DNA of 33,729 nt from Desulfonatronum sp. SC1. Its GTDB lineage: Bacteria > Desulfobacterota > Desulfovibrionia > Desulfovibrionales > Desulfonatronaceae. Below, piece by piece: positions 7,000 to 14,285 of this stretch. The notes beneath the pieces are model-generated. The model saw only the letters and a program-made list of their open reading frames with translations, was not told the DNA's origin and searched no databases. The stretch is from NCBI RefSeq assembly GCF_003046795.1, contig NZ_PZKN01000037.1, forward strand, positions 1-33,729, written 5' to 3'. A program made the position numbers and the translations under genes. The stretch's first letter is position 1, and each line of letters starts with the position of its first letter.

Positions 7000-8220
7000 A
7001 TGAAAAACCTGCTGCTTTGCTGCCTTGTTTGTTGCGTGACGTGCTGGCCCGCCTTCAGCCGGGCCGACTTTCCGCCGCTTCCCGCGCAATGCGTGGAAAG
7101 CATCGGGGCCTTTGCCCAGACGTACCAGGAAAACGAGGTTTTCAGGCTGCTCATGGACAAGGCCTTCGAGAACATGCGGCCCCTGCCGGAAGGCTACCGC
7201 CCGGAAGGCAATCCCTGGATCGGCAAAAAATTTGACGACCTGCTCGTCTTTCTGGGCGACTGGTGCCTGTTTTTGCCCCAGTCCAAGGGCAGTTCGGACG
7301 ACGGATTGGCCTACATCGAGGTGATGGACTTCTTCGCCTACCAGAATCCCTTTGGTAGAGCCGTATTCCAGATCTCCCCGGGCCGGGAGCTGTTTCAGCG
7401 TTTCGTCGAGGACCGAGGCGCCTTCATGAACAGCCCGGAGTCCAGGGCAGTGGTGGCTCAGTGGCTGGCCAACCCGCGCATTGAAAAGGAAGACTATCTG
7501 CTCCCGGACCCCGACGCTCCTGACGGCGGCTTTGGCTCGTTCAACGATTTTTTTGCCCGGACCTTCAAGGACCAGGCCCAAAGCCGGCCCCAGACCATGC
7601 CGGACCGGGACTACGTGATCAGCGCGCCTACGGATGCGATCATGAACCCGATCCCCGTGCCCATCGTGGACAATAGCACCATGCTGCGCACCAAGGGCAC
7701 CCAGGAGCTGAACATTCAGGAACTGCTGGCCGGATCCAGGTACTGGGAGCGGTTCGTGGGCGGCACGGCCCTGTCCTGTATTCTCATGCCCAACACCTAC
7801 CACCGATACCACTCCCCGGTGGCCGGGGCGGTGATCGAGACCGCGTTGGTGAACGGGGCCCTGCTGGGCATGGAGGACTTTCCCGCCTTTGTCCCACCCG
7901 GCGGCAACGTGGGGCGGCCCGGCTCGGACTTCGGCGCTTTTGAAAACTATCAGCGCGGCTATTTCATCATCGATACCGGGAAATACGGTCTGGTGGCCGC
8001 GGTGGCCGTGGGCTTGAGCGAGATTGGTTCCGTGGTCTTCCAGGACCGGTTCCTGAACGCAACCGGGCCGGTCCCGGTCCGGCGTGGAGACGAACTGGGC
8101 CATTTCCTCTATGGCGGTTCCCTGGTGATCCTGGTGTTCGAGCCGGGTCGGTACGTCTCCGGCGGCGTCAAGATCCGCCTGGGCAACCAGATCGGCGTCT
8201 TTGACACGGACGGCGAATGA
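7000..8220 (+). CDS. Exported phosphatidylserine decarboxylase-like protein
   Basis: The 406-residue protein starts at the ATG at 7000 behind GAGAGGGAAATC and opens with a Sec signal peptide (MKNLLLCCLVCCVTCWPAFS, cleavage near SRA-D). The rest matches the phosphatidylserine decarboxylase family: FNDFFARTFKDQA, then SAPTDAIMN with the Asp position of the triad, YHRYHSPVAGAV with the catalytic His, and YGGSLVI at Ser374, where the chain would self-cleave to make the pyruvoyl group. Classical enzymes have LGST or GGST(H), so GGSL is a variant. The family makes phosphatidylethanolamine or decarboxylates amino acids in related enzymes; soluble exported members may act on free substrates. The long N-terminal extension before the core is unusual. 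Substrate unknown. Confidence 0.8.
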   Translation: MKNLLLCCLVCCVTCWPAFSRADFPPLPAQCVESIGAFAQTYQENEVFRLLMDKAFENMRPLPEGYRPEGNPWIGKKFDDLLVFLGDWCLFLPQSKGSSDDGLAYIEVMDFFAYQNPFGRAVFQISPGRELFQRFVEDRGAFMNSPESRAVVAQWLANPRIEKEDYLLPDPDAPDGGFGSFNDFFARTFKDQAQSRPQTMPDRDYVISAPTDAIMNPIPVPIVDNSTMLRTKGTQELNIQELLAGSRYWERFVGGTALSCILMPNTYHRYHSPVAGAVIETALVNGALLGMEDFPAFVPPGGNVGRPGSDFGAFENYQRGYFIIDTGKYGLVAAVAVGLSEIGSVVFQDRFLNATGPVPVRRGDELGHFLYGGSLVILVFEPGRYVSGGVKIRLGNQIGVFDTDGE

Positions 8221-8398
8221 GGCCGTGTTCCTGGAAAACTGGCCGTGGCCGCCTTTTCACCCCGACTGAACCAGGCCGATAACAGCGTCCGGGCCATGCG
8301 GGCCATCGAGTATGTCAGCCAACGCCTGGGGTTGGGGTTGTTTCAGTGAAAGCACGAATGAAGGAGGCATATAAGCCTGCTTCCGGGATAAGGGAAAT
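8221..8398 (+). pseudogene. Collapsed copy of the glutaminase-amidohydrolase gene pair
   Basis: Positions 8221-8370 are almost identical to 11288-11440, the last 130 bases of the glutaminase gene plus the spacer and ribosome binding site of the amidohydrolase. I count about four substitutions and two small deletions (1 and 2 bases). Positions 8373-8398 then match 12475-12500, the last codons and stop of the amidohydrolase (GCCTGCTTCCGGGATA). About 1 kb between these points is missing. This is therefore a duplicated gene pair reduced to its ends, placed directly after the TGA of the decarboxylase-like gene. Confidence 0.9.
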
Positions 8399-8739
8399 AA
8401 AACCCCAAGTGCAAGGAGCAAAAAAGCTCAAGATCGAAGCGTATTTATTCATATGTGAGAGTTTGAACTTTTTGCGGCGACACAGCAATTGGGAGTTTTT
8501 AAACGGACTGTTAAGCGGCTTGCCCCCAGTCCGCCAGGGAGCCACGGGCCAAAAGTGGCTGGCCCAGGATCAAGAACAGGGTCAGGGTCAGGATCAGGCG
8601 ATCCAGACGCCCTCACTCCAAAGAGGGGCCACTGCTAAGAAAAGTGTCAACCTGTTCTGAACCATCCCCAAAAGGCCAACAGTTTAGAGATTATTCAAGG
8701 CCCCAGGCGCCATCCTGGACCTGTACCGGAGGAGAAAGC
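8399..8739. other. Spacer before the peptide transporter gene
   Basis: No gene is recognised. A short imperfect tandem array of the hexamer CAGGGT/CAGGAT occurs at about 8575-8600. The ribosome binding site GGAGGAG lies at 8728-8734, six bases before the start of the next gene. Confidence 0.5.
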
Positions 8740-10050
8740 ATGTCGTCGCGGCAAGAAATGCTGTGGGGCCATCCCAAAGGGCTGTACATCCTGTTTTTCA
8801 CGGAAATGTGGGAGCGCTTCTCCTATTACGGGATGCGGGCGCTGTTGGTCTATTACATGGTCAAGCACATGATGTTTTCCCATGCCGAGGCCTCCCAGAT
8901 CTACGGGCTGTACACCGGGCTGGTCTATTTAACGCCTTTTTTCGGCGGGTTGCTGGCGGATCGCCTCCTGGGGCAGCGCCGGACCGTGATCCTGGGCGGG
9001 GTGCTGATGTCCCTGGGACATTTCGTGATGGTCTTCGAGTCGTTGTTTTACCCGGCCCTGGCCCTGCTGATCCTGGGCAACGGGGCGTTCAAGCCGAATA
9101 TCTCCACCCAGGTCGGCAACCTCTATCCCCCCGGCGACCCGCGGCGGGACCGAGCCTTCAGCATCTTCTACGTGGGCATCAACCTGGGGGCCTTCATGGC
9201 CCCGCTGATCTGCGGCACCCTGGGCGAGGTTTACGGCTGGCACTATGGGTTTGGGGCCGCCGGGGTCGGGATGATGGTTGGGCTGGGCATCTACCTCTGG
9301 GGGCGGCACTGGCTGGCCCCGGACAATCTGGACCGACGCGCTTCCGAGCAGGCCCGATCGGAAGCGATCGGCCCGGACCCGGCGACCCAGGCCAACGACA
9401 GGAACCGGATCGTGGGCCTGGTGGTGATCTGTCTGGTGGTGATGCTCTTCTGGGCGGCCTTTGAGCAGCAAGGCAACACCATTGCCATGTTCGCGGACGT
9501 GGACACGGATCGCCACGTCCTGGGCTGGGAAGTCCCGGCCACCTGGTTCCAGTCCCTGAACCCGCTGTTCATCTTCCTGTTCACCCCGCTGATCACCACC
9601 TTCTGGGCCTGGCAGGCCCGCCGCGGCCGCGAGCCCTCCTCCCCGGCCAAGATGGCCATTGGTTGTTTTTTGCTGGGCGCATCCTTCCTGATCCTGATGC
9701 CCCCGGCGCAAACCTTTGCCACCGATGGTATTCCCGTAAGCATGCTCTGGCTGGTCGGGTTCAGCGCCGTACTCACCGTGGGCGAGCTGTACCTCTCCCC
9801 GGTAGGATTGTCCCTGGTCACCAAACTGGCCCCGGCGCGGATGGTCTCCATGCTCATGGGCGTCTGGTTTCTGGCCCAGTTCGCCGGGAACTTCCTGGCC
9901 GGATACCTGGGCCATTTCTGGGACATCTGGCCCGAGGAGCAGTTTTTCCTGATGGTGGCCGGAGTGGCCGCCATGGCCGGGGTCATCATCACCAGCCTGC
10001 TCAAGCGCCTCAAACTGGCCATGGGCGCGGGGGCGGTGATGGCCCATTGA
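8740..10050 (+). CDS. POT/PTR2 family proton-coupled peptide transporter
   Basis: This 436-residue integral membrane protein starts at the ATG at 8740 behind GGAGGAG. It has the POT signature near its N-terminus (FFTEMWERFSYYGMRALLVYY), with the E-x-x-E-R-F proton-coupling motif, and the second family signature around FSIFYVGINLGAFMAPLICG. Hydrophobic segments continue to the C-terminus. Such carriers import di- and tripeptides with protons across the inner membrane. It is shorter than many bacterial members (about 480-500), largely through short loops. It lies in the same orientation as the exported decarboxylase-like, glutaminase and amidohydrolase genes, so peptide uptake would fit a peptide/amino acid catabolic island. 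Confidence 0.9.
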   Translation: MSSRQEMLWGHPKGLYILFFTEMWERFSYYGMRALLVYYMVKHMMFSHAEASQIYGLYTGLVYLTPFFGGLLADRLLGQRRTVILGGVLMSLGHFVMVFESLFYPALALLILGNGAFKPNISTQVGNLYPPGDPRRDRAFSIFYVGINLGAFMAPLICGTLGEVYGWHYGFGAAGVGMMVGLGIYLWGRHWLAPDNLDRRASEQARSEAIGPDPATQANDRNRIVGLVVICLVVMLFWAAFEQQGNTIAMFADVDTDRHVLGWEVPATWFQSLNPLFIFLFTPLITTFWAWQARRGREPSSPAKMAIGCFLLGASFLILMPPAQTFATDGIPVSMLWLVGFSAVLTVGELYLSPVGLSLVTKLAPARMVSMLMGVWFLAQFAGNFLAGYLGHFWDIWPEEQFFLMVAGVAAMAGVIITSLLKRLKLAMGAGAVMAH

Positions 10051-10111
10051 GGCCAGCACCCCCACTGGCTGAACTTTTTTCGGAGGTTGAACAAGCATGA
10101 CCGAACGTTGG

Positions 10112-10209
10112 CCAAGGGCGGCAATCAACCCGCAACCATCTACCTGGGAGAAATGATCATGAAAACGCATGCCTTACGGACATTGGCCACCCATCAGGAG
10201 GGAGAAACC
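10112..10209 (+). pseudogene. 5' relic of an aspartate-decarboxylase-type gene
   Basis: Positions 10112-10163 closely match 24676-24727, the leader, ribosome binding site (GGGAG) and first codons of the exported aspartate decarboxylase-like gene. The peptide then reads MKTHALRTLAT where the intact gene has MKNFAIRALLT, after which similarity ends. It looks like the beginning of a related gene whose body is lost. Confidence 0.65.
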
Positions 10210-10386
10210 ATGACATCTTTTTTCAGAGCACGACGCCGCCTCCTGCTCAGGTTTATTGCCTGTGCGCAAAATCTGTTGCCGATGCTGGTTGGTTCAGCCG
10301 CGAATTTTCATGCCCTGGTGAACGCCTTGCCGCCGTTCTATAAGAACATCGTGGGCGTGAATCCCCGGAGGGTGACAAACCCATGA
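10210..10386 (+). pseudogene. Short frame containing a 3' coding relic
   Basis: A 58-codon frame starts at an ATG behind GGAGGGAGAAACC and overlaps the glutaminase start by four bases (ATGA). Its first half is Arg/Leu-rich and unrecognised. Its end, NFHALVNALPPFYKNIVGVN, recurs near 18773-18847 as DFHALVNSLPPFYKNIVGVN with mostly silent base differences, so this peptide was once part of a real protein. I do not recognise that protein. It may now be translated as a leader coupled to the glutaminase gene, or be debris. Confidence 0.55.
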
Positions 10387-11417
10387 AAGCCACCCCTTGC
10401 TTCATCACGTTGGCCGTCCTGCGCAAAATGGCCCTTGTTCTTGTATTCCTGCTGTTTTCCACGCACCCGGCCTGGGCTCGCCTCTCTGTTGATGCTGACA
10501 TCCTCGGGCAGGTTCTTCAGGAAGCCCATGCCCTGTTCGCGGACGATACCGAGGGGGCCAATGCCGATTACATTCCCGAGCTGGCCAGGGTGCCTTCGGA
10601 GCTGTTTGGCCTGGCCCTGGTCACGGTGGACGGCCAGGTCTTCATTGCCGGGGATGCGGATTACGATTTCACCATCCAGTCCGTGTCCAAGCCGTTTACC
10701 GCGGCCCTGGTTCTTCAGGAACACGATGATCCGGAAATCCTCGTGGAAAAGGTCGGGGTCGAGCCCACGGGCCTGCCCTTCAACTCCGTCCTGGCGGTGG
10801 AGCTGCACGCCTCCCGGTCCGTGAACCCCCTGGTCAATGCCGGCGCCATGGCCGCGGTCAGCCTCGTGCCCGCGGAAAGCGACATGGAGCGCTTTTCGAA
10901 AATCAAGCAATTCCATGAGGCCATGGCCGGCCAGGAACTAAGCGTGATCGAGGAGGTCTACCGTTCCGAGGCGGCCACGAACCAGGGCAACCGGGCCATC
11001 GCCCACCTCCTGAAAAAATACGGCCGGATTTACGCCGACCCGGAAGAGGCCCTGGACGTCTACACCCGGCAGTGCGCCATCGGGGTCACGGCCCGCGTCC
11101 TGGCCATGATGGGCGCGACCCTGGCCAATGGCGGGGTCAACCCGATCAGCAAGGAGCAGGTTCTGGAAGCCCGGCACGTGCCCAAGGTTCTGGCCCTGAT
11201 GCTGACCGCCGGGTTCTATGACGAATCCGGACGCTGGGCCTACGACGTGGGTCTGCCGGCCAAGACCGGAGTCGGCGGCGGGATCGTGGCCGTGGTTCCT
11301 GGAAAACTGGCCGTGGCCGCCTTTTCACCCCGACTGAACCAGGCCGGCAACAGCGTCCGGGCCATGCGGGCCATCGAGTATGTCAGCCAGCGCCTGGGGT
11401 TGGGGTTGTTTCAGTGA
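10383..11417 (+). CDS. glsA: Exported glutaminase
   Basis: The 344-residue product is a serine-dependent beta-lactamase-fold glutaminase (L-glutamine to L-glutamate and ammonia). The family motif QSVSKPF holds the Ser100-x-x-Lys103 pair, followed by NPLVNAGAMA and the C-terminal TGVGGGIVAV. Unlike the usual cytoplasmic enzyme of about 310 residues, it begins with a Sec signal peptide (hydrophobic LVLVFLLFSTHPAWA, cleavage before RLSV), so it should act in the periplasm. GGAGGG lies about ten bases before the start, and the start overlaps the preceding short frame. The amidohydrolase gene follows after 23 bases, so the two are probably co-transcribed. Their duplicated ends at 8221-8398 show they have moved or copied together. 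Confidence 0.92.
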   Translation: MKATPCFITLAVLRKMALVLVFLLFSTHPAWARLSVDADILGQVLQEAHALFADDTEGANADYIPELARVPSELFGLALVTVDGQVFIAGDADYDFTIQSVSKPFTAALVLQEHDDPEILVEKVGVEPTGLPFNSVLAVELHASRSVNPLVNAGAMAAVSLVPAESDMERFSKIKQFHEAMAGQELSVIEEVYRSEAATNQGNRAIAHLLKKYGRIYADPEEALDVYTRQCAIGVTARVLAMMGATLANGGVNPISKEQVLEARHVPKVLALMLTAGFYDESGRWAYDVGLPAKTGVGGGIVAVVPGKLAVAAFSPRLNQAGNSVRAMRAIEYVSQRLGLGLFQ

Positions 11418-11440
11418 AAGCACGAATGAAGGAGGTGCAT

Positions 11441-12493
11441 ATGGATCGCAGAGCATTCTTGAAGATCGCCGCCGTGGGAGCGTTGGCCGGGGGAGTACAG
11501 GGTTTTTCGGGGCCGTTGTCAGCCCTGGCCGGAGCTGGTTCAGGTTCAGATTCGGCCGCCAGGTACATGGTGGCGGACAGCCATTTCCACTACGTGGACT
11601 TTCTGCAGAAGACCGAGGGCATGGACGCCTTGTTGCTGGCCATGGAAAACGCGGGCGTCGGGCACACCATGATCTCCGGGATGCCCCTGGTCAAAAAATG
11701 GGACGCCGCCGAGCCGGAAGAGCCCCGGTATTACCTGGACGACAACGGCCGGACCTACTGGTACTCAGCCACGGATTTCATCGTGGCCCGGCGCGTTATG
11801 GAACTGCCCGACCAGGCTCGTTCCCGGTTTCATCCCTTCATCTGCGGGTTCAACGCCACGGACAAGCATGCCGTGCTCCACGTGGAGCGCATGCTGGAGG
11901 AATATCCCGGGCTGTGGCAGGGCATCGGCGAGGTTTTCGGCCACCGGGACGACCTGACCAATCTGACCTACGGGGAGACGGCCCGGGCCAACCATCCGGC
12001 CCTGGACCCGGTCTACGACCTGGCGGCCCAGAAAAATCTGCCCGTGAACCTGCACAACAACGCCACCTCCCGCAACCGGCTGGACCGCCCCATCTACGTT
12101 TACGAGGTGCAGGAAGCCCTGACCCGACACCCCAGGACCGTGATCATTTGGGCCCACGCCGGGCTGTCGCGGATGCTGGACCTGGACCAGCCCGCCTATA
12201 CGGGACTGCTCCGGGAAATGCTCACGAAGCACGACAACCTGTACATCGACCTGTCCTGGCTGATCTTCGAGAATTACGTCCTCGACCCCGGCAGCCCCGG
12301 GCAGGTCCGCCCTTGCTGGCTGACGCTGATCTCGGACTTTTCCGACCGCTTCATGATCGGCTCGGACAACATCGGCCACTTCGCGACGTACAACCAAAAC
12401 ATCACCAAATACTACCAACTGCTGGACGCCTTGAGCCCGGAAAAGGCCGGGAAGGTGGCCTTGACCAATTTCTTGAGCCTGCTTCCGGGATAG
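11441..12493 (+). CDS. Exported amidohydrolase (Amidohydro_2 family)
   Basis: The 350-residue protein begins MDRRAFLKIAAVGALAGG, a twin-arginine leader (RRAFLK), suggesting export of a folded metalloenzyme. The mature part is an amidohydrolase TIM barrel: the metal-binding DSHFHYVDF strand, an NLHNNA segment after strand 4, IIWAHAGLSRM and a late IGSDNIGHF Asp. The first motif is H-x-H, as in Amidohydro_2 decarboxylases and hydrolases; the substrate cannot be read from the sequence. The start at 11441 sits eight bases beyond AAGGAGG. It follows the glutaminase gene at 23 bases. The C-terminus ends LSLLPG and its last codons are duplicated at 8373-8398. Confidence 0.85.
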   Translation: MDRRAFLKIAAVGALAGGVQGFSGPLSALAGAGSGSDSAARYMVADSHFHYVDFLQKTEGMDALLLAMENAGVGHTMISGMPLVKKWDAAEPEEPRYYLDDNGRTYWYSATDFIVARRVMELPDQARSRFHPFICGFNATDKHAVLHVERMLEEYPGLWQGIGEVFGHRDDLTNLTYGETARANHPALDPVYDLAAQKNLPVNLHNNATSRNRLDRPIYVYEVQEALTRHPRTVIIWAHAGLSRMLDLDQPAYTGLLREMLTKHDNLYIDLSWLIFENYVLDPGSPGQVRPCWLTLISDFSDRFMIGSDNIGHFATYNQNITKYYQLLDALSPEKAGKVALTNFLSLLPG

Positions 12494-12709
12494 GGGAGAT
12501 GGATGCATACTCATCGGAATCCCGGTAGACGTGGTGGACGGGAGGGAATTTGCGCATCCGGAACAAACTTGTTTTTTCCGGGGAAGTATCCCTCCCTGCG
12601 TCTGTTGGGTCGAAGAGTATGCCGGAAAGCGAATTGAACCAGGGGGCAACTTTCCACGCAACATCCTCAGACCCGAAGCTTTTGATGAACATTGAGCCAG
12701 GGGCCGGCG

Positions 12710-12817
12710 CTGGTCGACGACAGCGCGGACACCACGCGCATTTTGGCCATTTTCGAGGCCATCAGCCAGGTGCCGCGCTGCTCCAAGGACGAGGAGCGTG
12801 ACAGTCCGCCTGACTGA
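12710..12817 (+). pseudogene. N-terminal fragment of an M20-type dipeptidase gene
   Basis: The frame reads ADTTRILAIFEAISQVPRCS then KDEE before a TGA at 12815-12817. This closely resembles the opening of beta-Ala-His/Xaa-His dipeptidases of the M20 family, where R-IL-x-F-x-x-I-x-x-I/V-PRCSK is typical. Only about 30 residues remain. No catalytic residues are included. Confidence 0.6.
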
Positions 12818-12856
12818 GACGCATAATGAGCCTTCCTGAAACCACCTCGTCATTGC

Positions 12857-12902
12857 TTGACCGCTTCTCTGGATCGGATTATTTTGTGCACAATTATCCG
12901 AT
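12857..12902 (+). promoter_or_regulatory. Toxin-antitoxin promoter with overlapping palindromic operator
   Basis: A sigma-70-type promoter, TTGACC (12857-12862) and TATTTT (12880-12885) with a 17-base spacer, precedes the antitoxin gene. A 30-base near-palindrome (12873-12902) has outer arms ATCGGAT / ATCCGAT and centre TTGTGCACAA, with only two mismatched pairs. It overlaps the -10 box, the expected place for autorepression by a Phd/YefM-type antitoxin. The ribosome binding site AGGAG follows at 12911-12915. Confidence 0.7.
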
Positions 12903-12923
12903 TCAACAACAGGAGACATGATA

Positions 12924-13193
12924 ATGCGTGCCCAAGATTTTATTTCCGCCACAACGCTTTCCAAAAAGACATCCTTTACCCTGGAAGCCCTGGAACGCGG
13001 CGAGGCTGAAGAGTTGATCATCCTCAAGAACAACGAACCCAGAGCCGTCCTGCTCTCCATGGCGGCCTACGAATCCATGCGGGAAGAGATCGAGGATCTG
13101 CGTCTGGCCTCGCTGGCCATGGCCAGGCTGGAATCCTTTGACCGGGACAAAGCCGTCCCGCATGATCGAATGATGGAGAAATTCGCTCCATGA
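12924..13193 (+). CDS. Phd/YefM family antitoxin
   Basis: The 89-residue protein has the layout of a type II antitoxin of the Phd/YefM group: an N-terminal DNA-binding half (ISATTLSKKTSFTLEALERG, then LIILKNNEPRAVLLSMAAYESM) and an acidic helical tail (REEIEDLRLASLAMARLESF) that would wrap the toxin. The ATG at 12924 is favoured over that at 12918 because it is nine bases beyond AGGAG; the other is only two bases away. It should bind the palindrome just upstream and repress its own operon. The stop overlaps the toxin start by four bases (ATGA). Confidence 0.88.
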   Translation: MRAQDFISATTLSKKTSFTLEALERGEAEELIILKNNEPRAVLLSMAAYESMREEIEDLRLASLAMARLESFDRDKAVPHDRMMEKFAP

Positions 13194-13525
13194 CCAGGAA
13201 GATCCTGTATCACCACGATGTCGAGGAGGACTTGGAAAGCGTGGGCACGGCCATGGCTCGGCGCATTGTCCGGGCCATCGACCAGAAATTGACCCAATCT
13301 CCCCTGGAATTCGGCGTTCCCCTGTCCGCTGGCCTGGCTGATTTTCGCAAGCTGCGGGTTGGTGATTGTCGGGTCGTGTATCAGGTGCGGGGGCATGAGG
13401 TGGTTGTTTTTGTCCTGGCCGTTGGTCCAAGAAGGGACAAGGAGATTTACAAGGCCGCACTGCGAAGAAAGGTTGGCCGGAGCGACATATTCCGGGCGTC
13501 CGGGCTGGAAAAACTCAAGAAATGA
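13190..13525 (+). CDS. RelE/ParE family toxin
   Basis: This 111-residue basic protein fits the RelE/ParE fold: an opening ILYHHDVEEDLESVG helix, a central helix with IVRAIDQKL, and the strand set FRKLRVGDCRVVYQVRGHEV then VVFVLAVGPRRDKEIYKAAL. The LRVGDCRVVYQV pattern with its Arg residues is typical of mRNA-cleaving RelE-type toxins. It is about 20 residues longer than usual, with a basic tail (RRKVGRSDIF to LEKLKK). It is coupled to the antitoxin through a four-base overlap. Its 3' end overlaps the convergent response-regulator gene by 11 bases. Confidence 0.88.
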   Translation: MTRKILYHHDVEEDLESVGTAMARRIVRAIDQKLTQSPLEFGVPLSAGLADFRKLRVGDCRVVYQVRGHEVVVFVLAVGPRRDKEIYKAALRRKVGRSDIFRASGLEKLKK

Positions 13526-14285
13526 TCGCGATCAGCTCGGACGGTGTAAGCCCGGTATGGTATTTCACCGCTCCGTAGAAGGTGGACCGGTTGGCCCAGC
13601 CGGCTTCCCGGCCAAGGCCCTCCAGGGGTGTTTTGTCGCTCTTTTCCCGTAAAACCAGTTGGATAAAGTAAGCCAGGCGCAACGTGTTCACCAGTTGTCT
13701 GAACGGCATGCGCCATTGCCGGGCAACCATCCTGGACAGGTAGGTTGTGTTGATGCCCAGCTCCTGGGCGGCCTTTTGCAGGGAACAATCGATGTCCGAA
13801 AATCGTCTGGCCAGCCAGTCAGCCAGGGCTCCGGCTTCCGGGTCAGCGTCGGAGGCAAATCGGGCCGGATCATATTCCCGCAGCAGGTTGTCCATGAGTT
13901 GTTTGTCAAAGGGCCGTGGGCAGCCCGGCTGCCCCTTTTTCGCGGGGAGATGCTCCAGGGCCGAGGCGCACAGATCTTCCGGCTCCACCGGTTTGACCAG
14001 GTAATCCACGGCGCCCATTTTCATGCACGCCACCGCGGTATTCAGGTCAGCTACGCCGGTGAACATCACCACCGGCAGGCTGGGAAAGTTCTTCCGTATT
14101 TCTTCCAAAGCTTGAATACCCGAAGTGCCGGGCATGGTAATATCCAGAAAGACCAGCCCGGCCTGGGGCAGGAGGTCTCGGGCCGCTTGAAACCCCACGC
14201 GAAACCCGGCTGGCAATCCGGACATCTCCAGGGATAGCACCGCGCTTTCGCAGACCGCCACGTCATCATCAATAACCAGAATCAT
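13515..14285 (-). CDS. Response regulator with AraC-type DNA-binding domain
   Basis: The 256-residue protein has an N-terminal receiver domain (acidic pair in VIDDD, phospho-acceptor Asp48 in VFLDITMPG, Thr in VMFTG, Lys in YLVKPVEP) and a C-terminal helix-turn-helix region (SLQKAAQELGINTTYLSRMV, then GWANRSTFYGAVKYHTG) of the AraC class. It should regulate transcription on phosphorylation. It is co-translated with the sensor kinase gene upstream, overlapping it by four bases. The target is unknown. Its 3' end overlaps the toxin gene from the other strand. Confidence 0.9.
   Translation of the reverse strand: MILVIDDDVAVCESAVLSLEMSGLPAGFRVGFQAARDLLPQAGLVFLDITMPGTSGIQALEEIRKNFPSLPVVMFTGVADLNTAVACMKMGAVDYLVKPVEPEDLCASALEHLPAKKGQPGCPRPFDKQLMDNLLREYDPARFASDADPEAGALADWLARRFSDIDCSLQKAAQELGINTTYLSRMVARQWRMPFRQLVNTLRLAYFIQLVLREKSDKTPLEGLGREAGWANRSTFYGAVKYHTGLTPSELIAIIS

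Larger units (their letters stand above)
12494..12923. other. Relic-bearing spacer before the toxin-antitoxin pair
   Basis: No intact gene lies here. Around 12680-12697 the string TTGATGAACATTG plus CCA resembles the start of the cysteine desulfidase gene at 26460 (MNIEP against MNIDP), but this match is short. A peptidase fragment (12710-12817) and the toxin-antitoxin promoter-operator (12857-12902) are listed separately. Confidence 0.5.

Noticed and set aside
8346-8660. Plus-strand frame of 104 codons before the peptide transporter
   Set aside because: It starts in the collapsed gene-pair relic and continues through unrelated spacer with short tandem hexamers; no family or ribosome binding site supports it.
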